Assembly: GCA_025267735.1 (NCBI GenBank)
Contig: CM046299.1
Coordinates: forward strand, 33,060,887 to 33,124,886
DNA from: Mactra quadrangularis
Taxonomy: Eukaryota; Mollusca; Bivalvia; Venerida; Mactridae
Length of the DNA stretch: 64,000 nt
Reading direction: 5' to 3'
The position numbers and the translations under genes were made by a program. The stretch's first letter is position 1. Each line of letters starts with the position of its first letter. Positions 13,201 to 22,909 of this stretch are shown here, in pieces. Below the pieces are notes generated by a model that was not told the origin of the DNA, searched no databases, and saw only the letters and a list, made by a program, of their open reading frames with translations.

Positions 13201-14082
13201 GAATTCGTAACGGAAACAAAACAGGGAAAGAAAGTCATCAATCTTCTACAGCAGTCAATTCACAATCTCACGGACAAACATTTGATAATTCCAAGAGTGA
13301 AGCTAGTAGTGATGATGGTTCTAGAATAGGTATTCCTGCTACTGTGGCTTTATCAGTGTCTGGTTTTATCACAGGTACACTTGTAGGTAGGAAGATTCTT
13401 TTTCCTTTCTGCTACAATTTTAGCATGGCATCAGCTTTGAGTATAGTTTAAAAATATCAAAATATTTACTAGAATTTATTTTAGACTACTTCTGTTATGT
13501 ACGACGACCGACTTACCTTACTTACTTCTCTTGAATAATTCTTTAACTGATTTACGTTTATATTTCTTATATGAGTCGACTACTTTTCTCTCTACGGAGA
13601 AAACCGATCTTAAGTTTCAAAATTTCATACGTTATAACCTCCCGCAATTGGAATTGTAACCTAGTATTCAGAATTCAAAATCTATCGCTCGTCGACTGTG
13701 TCACGGGCGCTTATTTACCTTGAACTAATAATTTATAATCAAAATTACTTTTTACTTTAATGAGCAGTCATTTGATTTTCTTTTCTATAACTGAAACAGT
13801 GTTTTAAAATACACATGTCATTGAATTCGTCATTAAGCAATTGCATGTCCAATGACACAAAACTTTAAATGATGTTTTCTTTTTACACATTGTATTGGGT
13901 ATAACATGCAATTTATGCATTTTTATTATATACCAGGTGTAGGGCTGGTGGCTGGTGGCATTGCTTTACACAATAAAAAGAAGAAGAAAAAAGTATCTGC
14001 AGACGATGGTGAGAGATCGTCGATTAAAGACAACAAACCTTTTATGAACGATCGCACACCAGCCAACATAGCGTGGCATTGA
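3674..14082 (+). CDS. 3' part of a spliced gene for a single-pass membrane protein with a glycosylated extracellular region
   Basis: Six exons (3674-3878, 4354-4456, 6268-6399, 7526-7639, 13182-13386, 13937-14082) join in one frame with AG acceptors and GT donors, and the exon phases agree at every junction. The first exon starts at codon position 2, so the gene continues upstream, probably outside the window. The product has a beta-rich extracellular segment with NYT, NFT and NFT glycosylation sequons, then a Ser/Thr-rich linker. A hydrophobic helix begins GIPATVALSVSGFITGTL and runs to GLVAGGIAL. A cytoplasmic tail opens with HNKKKKKV and ends ANIAWH. AATAAA follows the stop within a few bases. 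I do not recognise the family. The layout suggests a cell-surface or adhesion-type receptor, which is inference. Confidence 0.75.
4354..4456 (+). CDS. Exon of the membrane-protein gene
   Basis: The acceptor is CTCTGCAG and the donor is TCG|GTAAGT. The first base completes the leucine codon begun in the previous exon. The exon then reads SVKITAREYASGSGKQKPSI and ends FTIVSRTTS. It contains one NFT sequon. Confidence 0.75.
4731..5691. mobile_element. 961 bp palindromic foldback element
   Basis: Perfect 25 bp inverted ends lie at 4731-4755 and 5667-5691 (core TTCTGCCACCAGATAACCAC). Inside are many short units of the form AACTAGTTACGTAACTAGTT joined by CCACTTAATTAAC, in alternating orientation. 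A second inverted pair lies further in (GATCATAACAGGAAAAAAAT near 4900, its inverse near 5540). No ORF of note. It lies in the intron between the exons ending at 4456 and starting at 6268. Confidence 0.8.
5903..6169. mobile_element. 267 bp MITE, copy 1
   Basis: Terminal inverted repeats are TAGCTCGTTTAGGATAACTT and its inverse, extending through GAGACAAA. TA flanks both ends (5901-5902 and 6170-6171), as for Tc1/mariner-type insertions. It has no coding capacity. A second copy at 10708-10974 differs at about two positions. Confidence 0.85.
6268..6399 (+). CDS. Exon of the membrane-protein gene, Ser/Thr-rich stalk
   Basis: The acceptor is TCATTTTAG and the donor is GTG|GTAAGT. It is exactly 44 codons, phase 0 at both ends. 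The product is rich in Ser and Thr (TTTASNQVQSSLSTSKTQSG), as expected for an O-glycosylated stalk. Confidence 0.7.
7023..7246. repeat. (TA)n microsatellite flanked by a 20 bp inverted repeat
   Basis: Two long TA runs (about 7040-7115 and 7201-7230) surround a short unique piece. TAACTGCCAACACTTGTATA at the left edge is repeated inverted at the right edge. The whole segment can form one long hairpin and may be a small MITE whose TA target has expanded. Confidence 0.75.
7277..7341 (+). mobile_element. tRNA-derived SINE head, truncated
   Basis: A tRNA-like A box (TGGCGTAGTGGTTAGCATGC) is followed closely by a B-box-like GGTCGATACCC. The spacing is shorter than in a tRNA, so part of the head is deleted. 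The following CTATACATGAGT also occurs in the SINE at 11266-11419, which puts both in one family. Confidence 0.6.
7526..7639 (+). CDS. Probable exon of the membrane-protein gene
   Basis: The acceptor CATCAG has a weak pyrimidine tract. The donor is CAG|GTAAGA. The 38 codons are phase 0 at both ends and carry one NST sequon and the pair CSPGC. The open frame extends upstream to 7478 (FTINFTLTHD), which also looks coding, but there is no AG acceptor there. The 5' edge is therefore uncertain. Confidence 0.5.
7640..10582. other. Intron sequence, first half of a 5.5 kb intron
   Basis: No exon recognised. Pieces near 9110-9137 and 9497-9524 form an imperfect inverted pair (GGCAAAGCACGATCATGGC versus its diverged inverse), a possible decayed foldback. 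The rest is AT-rich without clear structure. Confidence 0.4.
10583..10675. repeat. Snap-back hairpin with 38 bp arms
   Basis: GTAGCAGTTTGATATGAGAT on the left pairs with its inverse on the right, with about four mismatches over 38 bp. The loop is TGCTCGCTTCGCTCGTT. The hairpin at 17548-17697 has the same kind of CTCG-rich loop. Confidence 0.8.
10708..10974. mobile_element. 267 bp MITE, copy 2
   Basis: It has the same length, orientation and ends as the copy at 5903-6169, and is also flanked by TA (10706-10707 and 10975-10976). Visible differences are GTAGTT versus GTAATT and ATGTAAT versus ATGAAAT. It lies in the 5.5 kb intron of the membrane-protein gene. Confidence 0.85.
11266..11419 (-). 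mobile_element. tRNA-derived SINE
   Basis: Read on the minus strand, it starts with a tRNA-like head: A box TGGCGTAGTGATTAGCATG, then GATCGCGAATTCGAAAGCCG at the B box. It continues with CTATACATGAGTTGTCGGCC and ends near GTCCAGGAAACC. The overlapping ORFs are translations of the SINE. Confidence 0.65.
11420..12483. other. Intron sequence
   Basis: AT-rich, no exon recognised. GATTGGCTGAGAGGG near 11762 is the inverse of CCCTCTCAGCCAATC near 8726, a short shared word only. Confidence 0.35.
12484..12752 (-). mobile_element. SINE, 5'-truncated, same family as 43800-44113
   Basis: On the minus strand it has the B box GGTTTGATTCCCGGGCAGGG, then CATACATTCGTGGAGCTTAG. It shares AAATCTAGAGATTTAGCC and the terminal GCTATGACGTTAAGG with the copy at 43800-44113. 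The A-box half of the tRNA head is missing or decayed. Confidence 0.7.
13182..13386 (+). CDS. Exon of the membrane-protein gene, linker and start of the membrane helix
   Basis: The acceptor is TTAACTTTCAG and the donor is GTAG|GTAGGA. It is 68 codons plus one base. It begins PGGNNAGIRNGNKTGKE, a polar Gly/Asn/Ser linker, and ends in a hydrophobic run (IPATVALSVSGFITGTLV). The longer ATG-started frame overlapping it (13147-13329) is a shadow. Confidence 0.75.
13937..14082 (+). CDS. Last coding exon of the membrane-protein gene, cytoplasmic tail
   Basis: The acceptor is ATATACCAG. The two leading bases complete the Gly codon of the previous exon. The frame finishes the helix (GLVAGGIAL), then a stop-transfer run of lysines and an acidic/serine tail ending at TGA. 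AATAAA lies immediately after the stop (14084-14089). Confidence 0.8.
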
Positions 14083-14089
14083 AAATAAA

Positions 14090-14957
14090 GATTCATTGTG
14101 TAGTTTTGTTTTTACTTTTTCGTAGCTGACTGAAATAATATTGACATTTACATGTATGGTTTATTCGATGTTTCGCCATTATGCCGTAATTGTGTATGTT
14201 CATAATAAGGCGGTTATATCCTAGTATTTATAAAAATATTACATACATAATCTTTTTAGAATTGTATTATGTAATGTCAAGAAATTCTTAAATGGAATGA
14301 CGGCTTTATCAAGGGATTTGACCTGGTTTGTTTAGGTGCACGCCGCAACAGGTATATTTTAAGTTATACGACCACTAATCAAAAGAGACTCATTCAAAAT
14401 TAATGATCCCACTTCATACTAAGCATACAATACTTTTAGTACATTTCACAATGTACGAACAAATTGTATCCATTAGGTATATTGCAAGTTATAAGTCACT
14501 GTTGATACGTTTTTCTTTTATTTAAGAGAGTGTGTAAGTCTGTCACTGTTTTAGTAAATAGTCTAATTAAAGGATGTTTCATTTGTGGAAATTGAAAAGA
14601 ACTAACAATGAGTTGGGATAACTAAATTCATAAAAATATCCATAAATTTCTGATAATTTCGATAAATTTTGTAAGAGATGCATCAAGTGTACAGATATGA
14701 TAGTGGAAATAGTACACACGGAACGAAATAACCATTCAGAATGAAATGCAAAACATTTATCCCAACTAAAGGAATTTACGTCAAGCCAAACACATTATTA
14801 AACTACCTTTTTCATAAATTCAAATGTTAATATACAATGTCCATGTAACAGTTTATAATGTCTTAGGGTGTGTCACACAAAATATGTTTCCAAAAAGTAA
14901 ATACATTTTGTACATAATGTATTAAAAATTATCATTACACTATCATCGTATGTTTTT
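14090..14957. other. Intergenic AT-rich sequence
   Basis: This lies downstream of the membrane-protein gene. I see no gene, RNA or repeat. Confidence 0.4.
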
Positions 14958-15015
14958 ACTTTCGGTTTGTTTCACAGGAGCCCGATACTTTCGGTTTGTT
15001 TCACAGGAGCCCGAT
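14958..15015 (+). repeat. Two exact tandem copies of a 29 bp unit, with a nearby inverted match
   Basis: The unit ACTTTCGGTTTGTTTCACAG followed by GAGCCCGAT occurs twice in a row. GGAGCCCGATAATTATTTCC (from about 15007) is then mirrored near 15061-15082 as GGAAATAAATCATCGGGCTC, making a hairpin around an AT-rich loop. Confidence 0.8.
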
Positions 15016-15468
15016 AATTATTTCCTTCTTATTGTATTTTATATAATATATATGGTAAAAAGGAAATAAATCATCGGGCTCCATTTGAATATCTACTACA
15101 ACAGAATGATTCAAAGTGCTGAAAAAAGCACTGAGCAAGACAGTAATGTAAGCTGAGAAAATACATTATACATCAGTTGTTCATACTTTGAGTTCATTGG
15201 CCTTAGATATAGACAGACATGTGGTCATTCATTTAGGCATAAATCAGGTTGTACGACTTAAAGTTAAAAAGGCCTAGTGTAATTGTACATGTACATTTGT
15301 GCAGAATGAATGTTTATGAAGACTGCTTAACAAACTGTAAGTATATTTTTGCCATGACAATATACATGATGGGAGATACAACAAGTGTAATAATATAGTT
15401 TAGGTTTTTAATGTAATCCTAGTTTCATAGCTTAACAGGTTTTTAAAAAACAGAGGTAATTTCCATTA

Positions 15469-15585
15469 ATGAAACAGTTAACGATTATTGAGGAAGACTA
15501 CAGAACACACTTTTATAACACAACATTAAGTAGAAAACAGCGTGATTTGTTGAACTTGACCAAAGTCAGCGGTGGTACGGCAGAG
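15469..15585 (+). CDS. Doubtful short exon
   Basis: An ATG-started frame of 39 codons (MKQLTIIEEDYRTHFYNTTL...) runs into a good donor (GCAGAG|GTATGT). An AG with a T-rich tract lies about 20 bp before the ATG. The residue composition is protein-like, but I recognise no family and could not find a following exon in phase. Confidence 0.2.
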
Positions 15586-15675
15586 GTATGTCTAGTACGT
15601 AGTCTCCAAAGAAAAAATCAGATCCATTTATTAATTTCCACTAACAATATGTTTGGTCTAACTAAACTGATATGA

Positions 15676-16740
15676 GGCTTTAACAGCTACTCAATATTGT
15701 CCAATGAAGAGTGGAATCAATATATTACATAGCACTAAACATTGGCTCATCTCGACTACAAAAAGAAAATTCAAAAGCCTAATCAAACATATAGCGTTCA
15801 AAACTTATGATACCAGTCTCGTGGATGGGTACTAAGCATTCACAAGCTCTGATTGAGAATCTGCATTTTTTTCATCATTGAGAGACCACATTTTAATCAC
15901 ATTTTCATACACAAATAATTACAATACATCTGTAAAGCATTTAGCTTTTAAATCTTAGATTCAGAATATCAACGGTACAAGTAGAATATCTAAATAAATA
16001 CTGCTGAAAGGTTTGCAAACAAATATTTCATCAAAATCAATGATGTTGAAGGAAATTTCCCAGGATTTTCAAAATGTACACAAACTAATAAAACAAAATA
16101 CTAGTTCCATAAAAGGTTAATCCGTCATTAGAGAAAATACGTGCTTAAATGATTGAATTGTCTCCCGCCAATCATACGTTAACTAAAATATTTCTATTTT
16201 GGTAATTATTTGGGAATTATGTAATCTTACATAGAACAAAGGTATCAAAGAATGTCAGGCTTATTATGACAACTTCACCTGTGCACATTAGTTCATTTCT
16301 TGATAAGGTTAATAGTGTAAATAATAAAAAAAATAACAACAAAAACTCAAATTTAGTATTTTCTTTCATGCTTTACTGTGAAATGCTGTGTTATCCGATG
16401 AAAATAAACGATGAAAATATCGGTTTATATTTTCACTACGGTGAAAATATAAAAAATGACGGACTACTTTATTTCAAGGGAGACAGACAAGCTAGAGCTA
16501 TTTCAAACATCATATAAGCGAGTTCAATGGTGACAAAATGCATTAGTTGATGCTAAAGCAGGAGATGATATAAACAAATCCAACATATCCTGTTGCTAAC
16601 TAATTTTTAAAACGAAAGTCTACAAATTTAGTCGACACAGCTACAGTCCTGATTACACGGCAATCACGCGACTGCATGATGGAGATTTTTTCTACATAAT
16701 TGGGGTCAAATGCGAGAGTTTCGTGCTTTTAATGAATAGT
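15676..16740. other. Intergenic AT-rich sequence
   Basis: No gene recognised. The 83-residue frame at 16266-16517 is Asn/Lys-rich from an A-rich run and has no motif. Confidence 0.35.
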
Positions 16741-16791
16741 CTAATACAGGTTTTCATGAGAAAATTCATTACAAATCTTAGAATAACTTAC

Positions 16792-16944
16792 GTCACCATT
16801 CAAATCCAGTGAGGAAAAACTCAAACATGTCTGAACGTTAACTGTATCAAAGCTGCATCGTGTGCATTGCCATTGGATTCCATTCGTTGAATTATTTGAC
16901 GAATATCCAGTCATTATACGGTAAATACAAAGGTTGGCTAGCAT
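16792..16944 (-). CDS. Doubtful first exon on the minus strand
   Basis: On the minus strand an ATG at 16944 opens 51 codons that end at a consensus donor (GAC|GTAAGT). The product has a C-x2-C pair and another Cys (WQCTRCSF...VQTCLSF). The ~400 bp before it is richer in CpG than the surroundings, as in a promoter. No downstream exon was found. Confidence 0.2.
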
Positions 16945-17547
16945 TAATCCAAGCCAATCTGTGCATAAATTAGATATAATGAACTGGCTTAAAAATCATC
17001 GGCTTTCTTGAGTCTTCGCCATTTTGACAAATCAATGACACATCCCTTCAGCGCGTAGATCTATGTGTTTCCTTACATTATCCTTATATCCATATCATAA
17101 TTGTGAAACATGTGCTTTCCAGTCGCTTGATAATATCGTTTAAATCCTTCCGTTTAACCGCGTAATATGACATCACAATAAAAACTGTATTGATTTAAAA
17201 TTCGCGTAGTCCAACTCCGACGTAAACACATTTACCTTGACATTGACTGTTCATTTGCAGTACACATTTGTCTCCTTCCGCGTAAGGAAACTGTTACACG
17301 ATTTTCGAGTTTAAAATTGTTTCCCCACATACTTCTTTGCCGTAACAAACATGGATTAATTAAATTTGGATGGGTAGTGTCTTTAGAAATGAACGATTAT
17401 ATTACAATAAATTATGCACACTGGAACTACTTATTTTCACTCTATCACATTAATAATGAGTCATACGTTCTGTCCATGAACTGGCACAGGTAGAATCTAG
17501 ATAGTCTTGCATCATTTTTCAGGTGAACAGCATGAAAGAAACAGAAA
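16945..17547. other. Intergenic sequence with scattered CpG
   Basis: No gene recognised. Words such as CCGCGTAA recur (near 17158 and 17278). It could be a promoter for a minus-strand gene, but there is no TATA box or transcript evidence. Confidence 0.25.
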
Positions 17548-17697
17548 ATTCGCCGATTTCGGTGTAAGATCGATTTATATTTCACCTTGTGAGCTCAGAA
17601 AATGACATTTTCACTCGTGGCTACGCCACTCGTGAAAATATGTTTTCTAAGCTCACTCGGTGAAATATAAATCGATCTTACACCAAAATTGGCGAAT
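17548..17697. repeat. 150 bp snap-back hairpin
   Basis: ATTCGCCGATTTCGGTGTAA and AGATCGATTTATATTTCACC are mirrored almost perfectly on the right. The tip is CTCGTGGCTACGCCACTCG. A near-complete stem of ~65 bp with only a few mismatches suggests a recent origin or conversion between arms. Confidence 0.85.
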
Positions 17698-18299
17698 ATC
17701 CTCTATGTCTCACTGTCTCATTGTTAAGCAACTTTATAAGGGTATGATAAATGATTAAAAGGTAAAATGTTTTGTGAAATATAAATATATAACTTAGGTG
17801 TACTTAACAAATTGAACCAACATTGAAGTACATGAAGAAAGCCTTTTGAAATTTTAAACTATTGACTTAGTTAATATCAGTTTAACCAACTCAGAAACAG
17901 ATTATTGAACATAAATACAATCATTGAATAATACCATGGCATTTGTACACGGCTTTCTTTTGACATACAATGCACATACTTGGCACACACATTAACATGC
18001 AAGTTACAATAATATATGCATTATTCAATAGTCATATCAAACAACATTATACGTCAATGATGACACATAAAGAGTAAAAGCAATAAACTCTTATTTCCGT
18101 TGTGGTCCTTGAGATATAGATATGAGTGATATAGGAAGATATTTTCTGTGATAAAAGTCAAAGATACAAAAATTTAAATACAAATAATAAAAATGCAAAT
18201 TATTGACAAGCTGGTAACATAAAGGACTGAATACTATTGTGAATTTAATAATTTGACGTTTTCTGCAGTTTTATAAAAATATAGCGTCCAAGAATTTTT
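17698..18299. other. Intergenic AT-rich sequence
   Basis: No gene or repeat recognised. Confidence 0.35.
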
Positions 18300-19382
18300 A
18301 ACATTAAGCATTTAACGTTAGCCAATCACCGTTACCGTTATGAACGGTTAATTGAACGATCCGTTGAAGTGCGAACATTTAAAGATGGCGGACAAGAGAC
18401 TCGTTACTTCTAATTTATTAGAAGAATTCGGAGAGGATGACTTGTTTTCTTGTTTACTTGTTTTTTGTAAATGTATTGATCTAAATCAACGGGTGTAACA
18501 CCACCGACTTCGTTGAATAGACCTAATCCGGAGTTCAAATTTATGGGTTTTTTTCCGTCCGTGCACAGGCGGTACAAAGTTTTCTACACATTATTGCTAA
18601 ACAGCTCGAACTATGGATTAAATCCTATTGTTCTTTTTACACGTGTTTTCATTGTAACAGTGAAAGTTTGTTTGTACCGGAGGGGAAAACCCAAATATTT
18701 GAATTCCGGATATAGTCTATTCGCAATGGCAGTTACTAATTTGCAAAATGTACTGGAACTATTTTGTTTCAGGTTGTTTCATACTCGCGTACTATATACT
18801 AAAACCGTTAGCTGTTGGCCTTTAACGTTTTCCGCTAACAGGCCGTTCAATAATGACTGTTAGCGAACGTTACAAAACGTTCCGTAACGATACATTCGGA
18901 ACTCCTCGGCCATTCGCTGCGAATAATCTCGGACATATTTAGACCCTATTTTGAAACTACTGGTATTGAAGTAAACAAATATATGATCGTTTAGGCATTG
19001 AGTGATGTTTTGTTTTTAGTCCGTAAATTTTGAAACATCACTAATTGCCTTAACGATCGTATATTTAATAATGACTGTTAGCGAACGTTACAAAACGTTC
19101 CGTAACGATACATTCGGAACTCCTCGGCCATTCGCTGCGAATAATCTCGGACATATTTAGACCCTATTTTGAAACTACTGGTATTGAAGTAAACAAATAT
19201 ATGATCGTTTAGGCATTGAGTGATGTTTTGTTTTTAGTCCGTAAATTTTGAAACATCACTAATTGCCTTAACGATCGTATATTTGTGTACATGTATTAGA
19301 TTAGGTTATTCGCAGCGAATGGCCGAGGAGTTCAGAATGCATCGTTATGTAACGTTCTGTAACGTTTAGTGTAATTGAACAC
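18300..19382. mobile_element. Foldback element with internal 218 bp tandem duplication
   Basis: The segment from GTTAGCCAATCACCGTTACC to GCTAACAGGCCGTTCAATAA is present inverted at 47937-48290. It is followed by a 218 bp unit repeated twice (18849-19066, 19067-19284) that begins AATAATGACTGTTAGCGAAC. GATACATTCGGAACTCCTCG is mirrored at the right end near 19320-19350. The 116-residue ORF at 18513-18863 lies inside the element and is not supported as a gene. Confidence 0.6.
18849..19284 (+). repeat. 218 bp unit in two tandem copies
   Basis: The two copies appear identical over their length, including AATCTCGGACATATTTAGAC and ATTGCCTTAACGATCGTATA. Such identity points to a very recent tandem duplication, or possibly an assembly duplication. 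Confidence 0.85.
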
Positions 19383-20357
19383 GCTACCGGTTACCTAAGG
19401 GTCAGGTTATTGTACAAGTTCGACAATATTTATTTGTAAGATGCTTTTCTGAGCTTCGAGCATTCTTATAAATGTAAGGTTCATAGTATACATGTAGTAT
19501 TGATAAGTTGTGTATATTTAGTATTTATTTTAACGTAAAATTAAACGTTCGAGTTGAAACTTTATCAACGAATTGTCATGGTGTTCACCTTTGTGTACCT
19601 GGTACGCCGACAGTTGTGACGAGAGCGTCGAGTGGACAACCTCCGTTCACGCTACCAAACGAACAACAGATGTAAGAGAACCACTCGACAGGCATCTCAA
19701 CCCCAAAACCAACCAGTTCACCTCGGAGAAACCTTCATTGACGTAGATCGACTCAGGCTGTATAGATCGAAACAGTACATTGTCAAACTCCTCACAGTGC
19801 TTACGTCACGCTTTGCTACTTAAACCACTGCCACCACCTAAATCACGTGACGCTAGTAATACCATCTATTTATAGAATGCCCAAACCATTCACAGTGCTT
19901 ACGTCACGCTTTGTTATGTTTACAAATTATTAATTAAAACTATTTTTTTATCTATATGTACTTTGAACATCATAATTTACTACAAGAAGCCTCAATTTGT
20001 AGAAAATATTGAAATGTAACGGAAAAGATGGGAAAAAAATATTCGGCTTTATGAGAGACGAATATACTCGTGGTGGCAGTGGTTATTGATTTAATAAAGG
20101 GAAATAACTGCTGCGGGGAGTTTGCGTTGGCGTTGCATCATGCCTAGCATTGATCTTTATTGCTATGATATAGATCAATGGTGCCTACTGCCTAGCACTG
20201 GGTAATAACCGAGGCAATCTAACTTTTGCGTTATACTACATAACAGTGCGGTCAAGTTTGGTCGCTTCACACTACATACAGCAACATGATAGAACTAGGA
20301 GTCTGGTTTTATCTGAGAGCGATATCTTTTAAAAATTTGATTAAGACCAAACACTAT
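19383..20357. other. Unclassified stretch with a basic 63-residue frame
   Basis: The frame at 19632-19823 is Arg/Gln-rich (NNRCKRTTRQASQPQNQP) with no recognised motif. It might be a fragment of a mobile-element protein. CACAGTGCTTACGTCACGCT occurs twice (near 19794 and 19892), a short direct repeat. Confidence 0.25.
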
Positions 20358-20606
20358 CATTGTTCGTTTATTCTCAACTGTCAAAACATGAATAATTTCA
20401 CGGTGAATGCGTTTGTTAAAAGTATTGTCGTAATACACCCACGAGTTTCCGAAAGTGTGTATTATGATTGAGTAATGCTTCTTATGCCGTATGATAAGTT
20501 TTGTCAAGATACTTTTATTAAAAATCAGGCCGCCAGTACAAAAACAATGCATTCAGTCACCGTGATTTTTTTCAAGTTTTGACAGTTGAGAAAAAACGGA
20601 CAATAG
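20358..20606. mobile_element. Foldback repeat, inverted relative occurs at 36886-37040
   Basis: TTCTCAACTGTCAAAACATG at the left is mirrored by AAGTTTTGACAGTTGAGAAA at the right. The interior (ATTATGATTGAGTAATGCTT...GCCGTATGATAAG) appears in reverse complement at 36886-37040. ORFs on both strands here are by-products. Confidence 0.6.
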
Positions 20607-21228
20607 ACTAGCGAAAAAACTCACCAGAAAACAAAGTCCGTTTACATTCCAAATTTAACACCGAGGTGTGGATACTAACCAAGGTAATCCGAATGTAAGA
20701 GTAAAGGAAAATACAGTACAACCTCTATAGAAAGACACCAATTGGATCGACTAAATTGTTTTGCTATTCATGTTGCTGTGCATGTTAATTTTAATTAAGT
20801 TATAGTTAAGGAGAATATCATAGGTTGTTATGCAGAGGATTTTTTTCTGTAAAAGGCTGCTCAGTTAAGTTTATACACTGAACTAGCAGAGTTGTCGTTC
20901 CTACCTCACAATAAAGACTGAAATAGGACCGTATCCAAATCATGTCGAATAGATATTTAAGACCATCGAAATTTGATTTTGAACCAAGCAATCAAAAATT
21001 ATTTGCAATAAGAAGTCCATAAGTGTGATGATTGAATAAGAATTTAGCATTCATGTGCTGCTTTTATGTACATGTATAATGGATATGTTCACGAATTAAT
21101 GTTGCAGTTAAACTTGAATTAAAGCAGTTTTTTGATAATCATTTACCAAATCTGATATTACAGAGACTGATGTTGACAAACTCATGTTTATTGGCTGCTT
21201 GGCTAGTTCAGACAAATCTAGCTACTAA
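20607..21228. other. Intergenic AT-rich sequence
   Basis: No gene or repeat recognised. Confidence 0.35.
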
Positions 21229-21740
21229 TACACGGGGCCCAACTCCGTCACAACGTGAGTGGATTTCTGTCGAGCTTATGTCACGGATGCCTGTCGATAG
21301 TGTTACAGATTTTTGACGAGCACTGAAGTACTAAACGGACAGAAAAAGGTAGTTACGTAAATTCCTATCGATAAGAAACCAATTCTAGTTTACCCTTTAT
21401 TTATTGTAATATTCCCATTGTACTTCACAATGTTTCAAGTCTTACAGGCAATAAATAAACAACGTTTAAACGGCTACTGTACGATTTGCCATAATCCATG
21501 AGCTGAAATCATTGAAAAATAAGATTTCATACATTTATGATTAACATTCAATTATACAGCATCGTATGAAAAGTAATATATGTCAAGTGACGATTTTTAA
21601 ACTCTTATCGATGTCTATTTATTGAATAATCAACCAAACTGCAAAAACCTAGATGTCACGGATTTTTCCTGTCATGTCACAGTTTATATGACAATACTTG
21701 CGTTAATGTCACAGTATTAATGACGATAGTTTTCATTTTT
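21229..21740 (+). repeat. Dispersed repeat rich in TGTCACGG/TGTCACAG words, copy 1
   Basis: It begins CGGGGCCCAACTCCGTCACA, then TTTCTGTCGAGC and GTCACGGATGCCTGTCGATA. The same sequence is found reversed at 40100-40600. The middle parts of the two copies have diverged, but both ends keep clusters of TGTCAC(G/A)G. Confidence 0.55.
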
Positions 21741-21789
21741 TCATGCTTCCCGAGCAATGTGTAGATGTTGTCCCGAGTAGTTTACCTCT

Positions 21790-21988
21790 GAAATGGAAGC
21801 CGTTCATAATATGGCTTCATTTCATCCAATATGATCTGTTTTCCATTTTTGTTTTCAACGATGATGACAAAGTTAAACCAAGGACGTACAAGACAAAAAG
21901 CTTTGACATTAACCCAAGTGAAAGTTGATGTTTTAACGGAAATATCTGGGTGCAAATTTGCATGTCCGTGAATGTCCAGCTTATAACT
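21790..21988 (-). CDS. Possible isolated exon or ORF relic on the minus strand
   Basis: On the minus strand a TATCTTCAG acceptor precedes an open frame that includes KTSTFTWVNVKAF, FVIIVENKNGKQIIL and EMKPYYERLPFQ, ending at AG|GTAAAC. The composition looks protein-like, unlike most ORFs nearby. I do not recognise the family and see no partner exon, so it could equally be a decayed element fragment. Confidence 0.25.
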
Positions 21989-22033
21989 GAAGATAAGCAA
22001 TTCATCTAAAAGTGATCATATATATTGTATCTA

Positions 22034-22729
22034 ATGTATATTGATATTTAAATATTATGTACAGGGTGTGTTTAAATGTTGTTGAAAATTGGATGATTAT
22101 ACTACCAGATAGTTTCAACTCATGTATATTGATATTTAAATATTATGTACATGGTGTGTTTAATAGTTGTTGAAACTGGTTGATTAGATTACCATATATA
22201 GTTTCAACTCATGTATATTAATATTTAAATATTATGTACATGGTGTGTTTAATAGTTGTTGAAACTGGTCGATAAAGGTACCAAATAGTTCCAACTCATG
22301 TATATTGATATTTAAATATTATGTACAGGGTGTGTTTAAATGTTGTTGCAACTGCGTGATTAAATTACCAAACAGTTTCAACTCATGTATATTAATATTT
22401 GAATTCTATGAACAGGGTGTCATTAAATGTTGTTGAAAATTGTTGATTAAATTACCAGATAGTTTCAACTCATGTATATTGATATTTAGATATTATGTAC
22501 ATGGTGTGTTTAAATGTTGTTGAAAATGGTTGATTTAATTACCAGATAGTTTCAACACATGTATATTGATATTTATATAATATGTACAGGGTGTCTTTAA
22601 ATGCTGTTGAAAATTGTTGATTAAATTTCCAAAAAGTTACATCTCATGTATATTGATATTTGATTATTATGTACAGGGTGTCTTTAAATGTTCTTGAACA
22701 TTGTTTATTTAATTACAAGATAGTCTTAA
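22034..22729 (+). repeat. Satellite array of ~87 bp monomers, left block
   Basis: About eight head-to-tail copies. The consensus contains CTCATGTATATTGATATTTA, ATATTATGTACAGGGTGT, TTAAATGTTGTTGAAAATTG and TACCAGATAGTTTCAA. Monomers differ by many substitutions. The array continues at 25775 after the inserted TIR element. Confidence 0.9.
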
Positions 22730-22909
22730 TAATAGGGGGGGGGTTGTTAATTTGACTTTTTTATGAGACCCTGTTTAAAACATGCTACATATACTGACAT
22801 GTAAGGAAAAGCATATCTTTTTAATTTCTGACCCCATTAACCCCCCTGTACATACCCTCTGAAGGTTGGCCACGCCCATTTTTCACATAAATTACCAGTT
22901 TTTTACATT

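Noticed and set aside
18513..18863. 116-residue ORF
   Set aside because: It lies inside a dispersed foldback element, and the related copy at 47937-48290 lacks the corresponding middle part.
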